DNA from: Siderastrea siderea
Taxonomy: Eukaryota > Cnidaria > Anthozoa > Scleractinia > Rhizangiidae
Reading direction: 5' to 3'
DNA length: 64,000 nucleotides
Assembly (NCBI GenBank): GCA_964030785.1
Contig: OZ034970.1
Span: forward strand, 35,033,943 to 35,097,942
Every line of letters begins with the position of its first letter. Positions within the stretch are counted from its first letter, which is position 1. The notes beneath the pieces are model-generated. The model had not been told where the DNA came from. It saw only the letters and a program-made list of their open reading frames with translations, and searched no databases. Both the position numbers and the translations under genes were made by a program. Shown here in pieces: positions 59,543 through 64,000 of this stretch.

Positions 59543-60163
59543 GGACGGTGCCTCCTAATACAGATGTCCCAAGTGCAACACCGCGAAGACTCTCCTGCGC
59601 CCGCCGTCTTGCTGCTTTTAGCAATTTGAACTTCCGTCTTTTTTTTTTAAACTATTAGTAGCTTTAGTCATTAGTTATATATTTTATTTAACGTGGTAGG
59701 ATCCAGTGTTGGCTAGGCTGTAATGGTCTCCCTGCCTTATAATTTTATGTATATGTGTTGTTTTCTAGTTAGGCGAAGCTAAAGAAATAAATATTTTTGC
59801 AAAGGTTATGGCTATGGGGAAAGAGTAGATTTTAGCAAGGGTTATTGGAATCCCAAACGAAAAATTTGGGTAACCACGCATGTTTCAGAGATAATTAGTC
59901 AACCATAATTCCAAAAACGCGTTGCAATACAAAGAATGTATGGCAATTTCTTTCCAATTTTACGCTTAATTATCTCTGAAAAATGCCTGGTTACCCCCAA
60001 TTTTCGTTTTGGATTCTGATAGCCCTTGCTAAGGTCTGCTTTTTCCACATTGTCTTAAACCGCGCGAACTTTTGTTGTATTAGTGGGTAACTGGTTCGTT
60101 AAGAGACCCGAATATCCCGTGATGCAGAGAACGTATGCGCAGTAACAAAAGGAGGCACCGACT
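59543..60163. mobile_element. TTAA-target MITE with GGACGGTGCCTCCT ends
   Basis: TTAA flanks at 59539-59542 and 60164-60167. The termini are GGACGGTGCCTCCT and AGGAGGCACCGACT. A strong internal fold-back pairs tagcaagggttattggaatc / ggattctgatagcccttgcta and tttcagagataatta / taattatctctgaaa. TTAA targeting fits piggyBac or Kolobok-type transposases. A partial relative lies at 10302-10640. Positions 59550-59780 may hold a further nested insertion. Confidence 0.78.
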
Positions 60164-60283
60164 TTAATGAGGTTTCATGACTAAAATGAGCTGTTTAAGA
60201 GCGAAATGGAGCGTCTTTTCTTTAAGTTTCAAGTTTCTCAATCGTCAAAGTGTGTATCTGATTAAAACACAAGTCCTTCTTGT

Positions 60284-60454
60284 TCAGGCTGGACACTCCC
60301 AGTAGTGAATGATACAATACATATTACTAGCTCCAGAAGAAAGGGTATCTTTACATTGACACTTGTAGGTTCTTTTGCCACCTGCGTCGGTGCTGCTCAA
60401 AGTGAAAACTTTTGCATCGTTTGTTCCACAGTTAACACCAACGAATTTTTTACC
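60284..60454 (-). CDS. C-terminal Cys-rich exon of collagen-like gene D
   Basis: The acceptor ttatttccaag| opens GKKFVGVNCGTNDAKVF, then KRTYKCQCKDTLSSGASNMY, ending CIIHYWECPA and TGA: 56 codons, phase 0, with five Cys. It follows the collagen exon in phase. Likely a small disulfide-bonded extracellular domain at the C-terminus, which could drive trimer assembly or ligand binding (inference). No counterpart was found for gene C, where the large inverted repeat sits instead. Confidence 0.65.
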   Translation of the reverse strand, partial: GKKFVGVNCGTNDAKVFTLSSTDAGGKRTYKCQCKDTLSSGASNMYCIIHYWECPA

Positions 60455-61110
60455 CTTGGAAATAAAATACAAACAGTTTGCACAACATTCTGGAAAAATT
60501 TGACGAAGTAAAGGTAATGTCAAAATAAGTGTTATAGTTATGCATGCAGCATTGAAAAAGGTAATCAACCTGATCTTGTTTTAGTATAAAACATTCTATT
60601 CCCTGAACTGGGTTGTTCGAAGCACGATTTTGCAAATCCAAGATTAGCTTTAACATTTAAAATCCATTCAAATTACTTGCTGTGAATTTCAATGACACGC
60701 GAACTAAGAATCTTTAAATCGAACAAGTAACGATACAGGGTTACACCAATCACAGCGCATGAACGGGGCGTTTTGAACCCGTTAAACCAACCTTGTCTTT
60801 AGAATTCATTTATGATGGTTGACGGCAGTGAAAAGCGCTACCGTTGTGTTATTGGAAGGCCCATTAATCACGACCAAATTGTCTTTCAGCTTTCACTTAA
60901 ACTTCCTTAACCTTTACCTTTGTGGATCGGCATTCCATCCGGTTTAAGACACCTTAAGGTGGCCACGGCCCCAAAGATTGACTTCCTTGGTTTAAATCTT
61001 ACAAGTCTAAGCTCTAGCTTGGCAACGTTATCTCAAAGAAACTTACGAGAAAGAGTTTGTAAGTGCCTAATTGTATCTTGGTCAGATTGCGTTAATGTTT
61101 GACGACCTAC

Positions 61111-61335
61111 ATTTGTTTCAGTTGCTGTGACTTCTGAACGGGCATAAGAACCAGCTGAAGTTGTAGGGCTTTTTGTTTCCTTGTAGGAACATAGTGACAC
61201 TCCACCAGACCCAGAATCACCCGGAGGGCCCTGGGTACCATTGTATCCAGGCGGTCCAGGAACACCAGGAGGACCCTGGGTACCATTATATCCAGGAGGT
61301 CCCCTTGGACCTTGCATCTTACTAATGTTGACCAC
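61111..61335 (-). CDS. Collagen exon of gene D
   Basis: The acceptor gacttattttag| opens VVNISKMQ, followed by 12 Gly-X-Y triplets built from 15-residue units (GPPGVPGPPGYNGTQ). Then come GSGGVSLCSYKETKSPTTS and YARSEVTATETN to a donor AAT|GTAGGT. The exon is 225 nt, phase 0 to 0. Pro in X and Y positions suits a stable but short triple helix. Intact here, unlike the frameshifted gene C exon 32984-33390, which has a much longer repeat. Type II membrane placement is inferred from gene C, because the gene D N-terminus is outside the window. Confidence 0.8.
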
Positions 61336-62292
61336 CTAAAATAAGTCAGAATACTTTTTCATTAATATTTTACAAAAGAAATCAACGCGCAGCCGCAAGT
61401 CTAGCTACAAAGCAAGAACGCGCGGATTGTAGCAAAGATCATCTGGACCTCGAGAGGCTGACGTCTACTAAAAAAGGGACGCATTTACAAAGAAAACAGC
61501 AAAGTTATTAATAAGTTGAAATCGGCGGTTAACAGTTAAAGAGTTATCTAAAACGATCTTTGAGAAGTGACAGCTTTGGATAAATTTTCACTGACAATTA
61601 GAGTATTACATGGCAGCTTTGGAAGTTTGTGTGCTTGAAAGCTTTGTTATGATGTTTTTTTTTTATTTTTTGTGGCATTCATTATTCTACCAAAAATATT
61701 ATTTGCCATTTCTTGAAAGACTTTGGCGTTGGTGGTACGCTATTAACGCACATAGTTTATCATGTCAGCAGGTGACACCATAATTATCGCATATTTTATG
61801 GCTCGTTTTCTTTTACCATCTGTACAGCACATAACATTTGAGAAAGATGCACCCCAATATTGATTATCCTTCTGTCACTAGCATGCGAGGCGTAATTTGC
61901 AGCGTCACGTCATAAGGGTTTGTGAAGTTTAAATTATCCAGATACCATATTACACAAGTACTGCAGCTTAAATGTCCGGAACCTCTGTTAAGGTGCGCAT
62001 GAAGAAGAAGTGCATTGCACTTCCCAATGTTGGTAGCCACATACACTGCTAGGTATCTGTCACGTACGGAGGGCATATTTTGAGGGCATCCTCACCATAT
62101 AGTGACAATTTTAGAATAACAGCAACACGTGATGTAGAAAATTGGTGTAAGGATATATTAAAGTGACAGGTAACAAAATGAAAGAAAGTCGGTGCGAATG
62201 TAATTTCATCAAGTCGTCAATCGAACAATTTGTAAATAAGGAATGAAGCTCGATTTTTTACGGGTTACCTATGTAATCTACCTTGCATTTAC

Positions 62293-62361
62293 CTTAAGAT
62301 CCAGCTGCATTATTTCTTGTTTGTCTGTCTTTATCGCTCGCCAAATTGCTGTTATATTGTC
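62293..62361 (-). CDS. Coiled-coil exon of gene D (duplicated unit 2)
   Basis: Encodes DNITAIWRAIKTDKQEIMQ then LDLK, 69 nt, phase 0. Acceptor tttttttag|, donor AAG|GTAAAT. It is similar to the neighbouring exon 62439-62516, and the flanking intron text (ggaatgccagtataaaattg) is duplicated too. This shows a local exon duplication. Confidence 0.75.
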
Positions 62362-62438
62362 CTAAAAAAAGAAAAGGAATGCCAGTATAAAATTGGTTTC
62401 TCTAATTGTTTTACTTCGATTTTCAGTTTTGATTTGAC

Positions 62439-62516
62439 CTTTTCTAGCTGTATCACTTGTTGCATTAGTTCTTGTCTGTATGTCTTTATGGCTTGCCAAA
62501 GAGCTGTCGTATTCTC
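62439..62516 (-). CDS. Coiled-coil exon of gene D (duplicated unit 1)
   Basis: Encodes ENTTALWQAIKTYRQELMQQ then VIQLEK, 78 nt, phase 0. Acceptor tttgttttag|, donor AAG|GTCAAA, which is weak but resembles the GTCAG donors of the 42-nt exons. If the donor is not used, the open frame continues a few codons. Homologous to 62293-62361. Confidence 0.65.
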
Positions 62517-62641
62517 CTAAAACAAAAAGGGAAATGCCAGTATATAATTGATGGTTTAATCGATTTGTTTAGAATTCCATGATAGGAAAAAAGAACAAGA
62601 GCCCTTTTAACACCTTAAACATGTTTTAATTTAATAAGTAC

Positions 62642-62686
62642 CTGACTTGTGTCTGAAGATATATTCTTTCCTTTAACATCTGTTAT
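62642..62686 (-). CDS. Small exon of gene D, 45 nt
   Basis: Bounded by ggtattccag-type acceptor text (gtattccag|) and CAG|GTACTT. Encodes ITDVKGKNISSDTSQ, phase 0 at both ends, so it joins its neighbours without shift. No counterpart seen in gene C. Confidence 0.55.
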
Positions 62687-62767
62687 CTGGAATACAATTT
62701 AGAACATTATAAGCTCTTATTTTCCCTTTCAAGCCACATCTCAAGCCAACGTGCCAAAGAGCCAACC

Positions 62768-62826
62768 ATTCAACCAATCAACCAACCAACCAACCGACCG
62801 ACCGACCGACCGACCGACTGACCAAC
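62768..62826. repeat. (CCAA)n/(CCGA)n tetranucleotide repeat
   Basis: The intronic repeat is in the same relative place as 34436-34546 of gene C. Confidence 0.9.
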
Positions 62827-62881
62827 CACAACAGATATGATGCAAACTCAATGGAAACAAAAGGTAAGCGATAATGCTTAC

Positions 62882-62935
62882 CTCGGTTTTGAGTTGTATG
62901 TATTTCTTTTTCACTTCCTCTAGTTCCGTAGTGAC
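62882..62935 (-). CDS. Coiled-coil exon of gene D, 54 nt
   Basis: Encodes VTTELEEVKKKYIQLKTE between ttgtgacag| and GAG|GTAAGC, phase 0. Ortholog-like match to 34638-34691 of gene C, including boundaries. Part of the membrane-proximal stalk. Confidence 0.78.
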
Positions 62936-63361
62936 CTGTCACAAAGAAACAAAGAAACATAAAACAGACAACAATAATGCAATAATCTATGTTGAGAAAC
63001 ATAATTGCTTAATTTTTCCAGTCTTCTATTGTTTATTTATTTACTTAATCAAATTCCAAATTACGTTAAATTGCACAAGACAATCCAATGAGGTCAGGCT
63101 AAAACAGAATACGAATAAGCCGCCCAACAACTTTTGGACTTTATAGTGACCATTGAAACTTCACAAAGTGTTACTGATTTACACGTAGGTACACTTCAAG
63201 TCACTGATATGTGCAGCACGAATTTTGCTCCAGTGTTAAATTCGCCTCTACGACGTAACGTGTCTCTATGTGGCTATGAGAAAACCAGAAACGAACAAAC
63301 AAAGAAGAAAAAAAACAAACAAATAAACATATTAAACAAAAAAACTATAATTTGTACTGAC

Positions 63362-63403
63362 CTTTTGAAGTTCTTGTGACACATTTTTGTATGCTGTTAC
63401 GCT
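63362..63403 (-). CDS. Coiled-coil exon of gene D, 42 nt
   Basis: Encodes SVTAYKNVSQELQK between ttcatttgcag| and AAG|GTCAGT, phase 0. Matches 34969-35010 of gene C. Further 5' exons, including the expected transmembrane exon, would lie beyond 64000. Confidence 0.75.
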
Positions 63404-64000
63404 CTGCAAATGAAACCAAGAAACAGTTCATTTTCCTTTCGAAATTCCAATTCGATCTGGAAAATCTGAAAATAGTGCGCAGAGGTACCACTATGTGGAT
63501 TTCTATAGAAAATGTCCCATTTTCCTTTACATATTTTCATAGGACGTTTTATTGTTCATGCTGATTAACTAGTTAAAAGCTGGTGTGATACTAGCTTCAA
63601 TAAAGTTGTGCATTGTCGGTCCACGCTTAGACTTTAAACCCGTCAAGGACTGGAACGTTTTTCTCTTTCGTTAAAAATTCAAGGTTTTAATCAAAATGGG
63701 TAATCCTTGTGTACAAAGAGGTCACCACAGAGATGTTAATATCTAAATATGAAAGATAAAAAAAAATGTGGAAATGAGCACTATTATACTAATGTTGGAC
63801 CGACTGACTGCCTTGAGGTAAAGTTGACATGCACGAGGAAGAGAGATGGTTGACTCCATTATCACCCGTGTCACGTTTGCTTAAGGCATGGAGGACACTC
63901 AACGCATTGGGCAAGAGGAACAATAATGTTCTATGAAAGAGACAGAAGATAAAGTAATATTGACCAAATACTTTATCTCCACGAGAACTGGGCTATTCGC
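63404..64000. other. Gene D intron, homologous to gene C intron
   Basis: Blocks such as ataaagttgtgcattgtcgg and ggaacgtttttctcttt match 35110-35170. tatctccacgagaactgggc matches ~35530-35555. No exon seen. Confidence 0.6.

Overview
The window looks like nuclear DNA of an animal, most likely an anthozoan cnidarian (a stony coral or relative). It is AT-rich and has small exons with GT-AG introns. Coding density is low. The transposons include LINE, Penelope-like, Tc1/mariner-like and hAT-like elements and many hairpin MITEs, and microsatellites are common. The cnidarian assignment is an inference; no single-copy marker gene is visible. There is no prokaryotic operon, CRISPR array or viral gene.

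Region by region. Positions 30-8857 and 9045-27037 are two copies of one tandem segmental duplication. Each carries a minus-strand first exon of a type II transmembrane protein (6037-6472 and 19868-20303). Copy 2 is swollen by insertions: a truncated TTAA MITE (10302-10640), an 8.95-kb element with ends CCCTTGCGAA (10798-19749), a hAT-like element (21042-24322) that contains a second CCCTTGCGAA element (21095-23455), and a dead Tc1/mariner element (24708-26164). Copy 1 serves as the empty-site reference for most of these. Positions 27303-32796 form a large inverted repeat with 1.55-kb arms around a 2.4-kb centre.

Positions 32984-43365 hold minus-strand exons of a collagen-like gene (called gene C here): a transmembrane N-terminal exon, coiled-coil exons and a Gly-X-Y exon with a frameshift. 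A LINE with two nested insertions (about 38500-42500) lies in the gap between its first two recognised exons. Positions 46180-51260 are repeat-rich: long-TIR elements, a 211-bp triplication and a 42-bp minisatellite. Positions 51770-57280 hold a lone good exon, a Penelope-like fragment and a LINE 3' end. Positions 60284-63403 carry seven in-phase minus-strand exons of a second collagen-like gene (gene D), paralogous to gene C even in its introns; its 5' end lies beyond the window.

Working together: genes C and D, and probably the two duplicated N-terminal exons, look like a local family of type II membrane proteins with a short cytoplasmic tail, one membrane helix, a coiled-coil stalk and, in C and D, a short collagen triple helix. 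Gene D ends in a small Cys-rich domain. The layout resembles scavenger-receptor or collectin-like membrane collagens. The most novel-looking item is the CCCTTGCGAA transposon family, whose two copies have subterminal arrays of palindromes built on AATTCCTAGGAATT.
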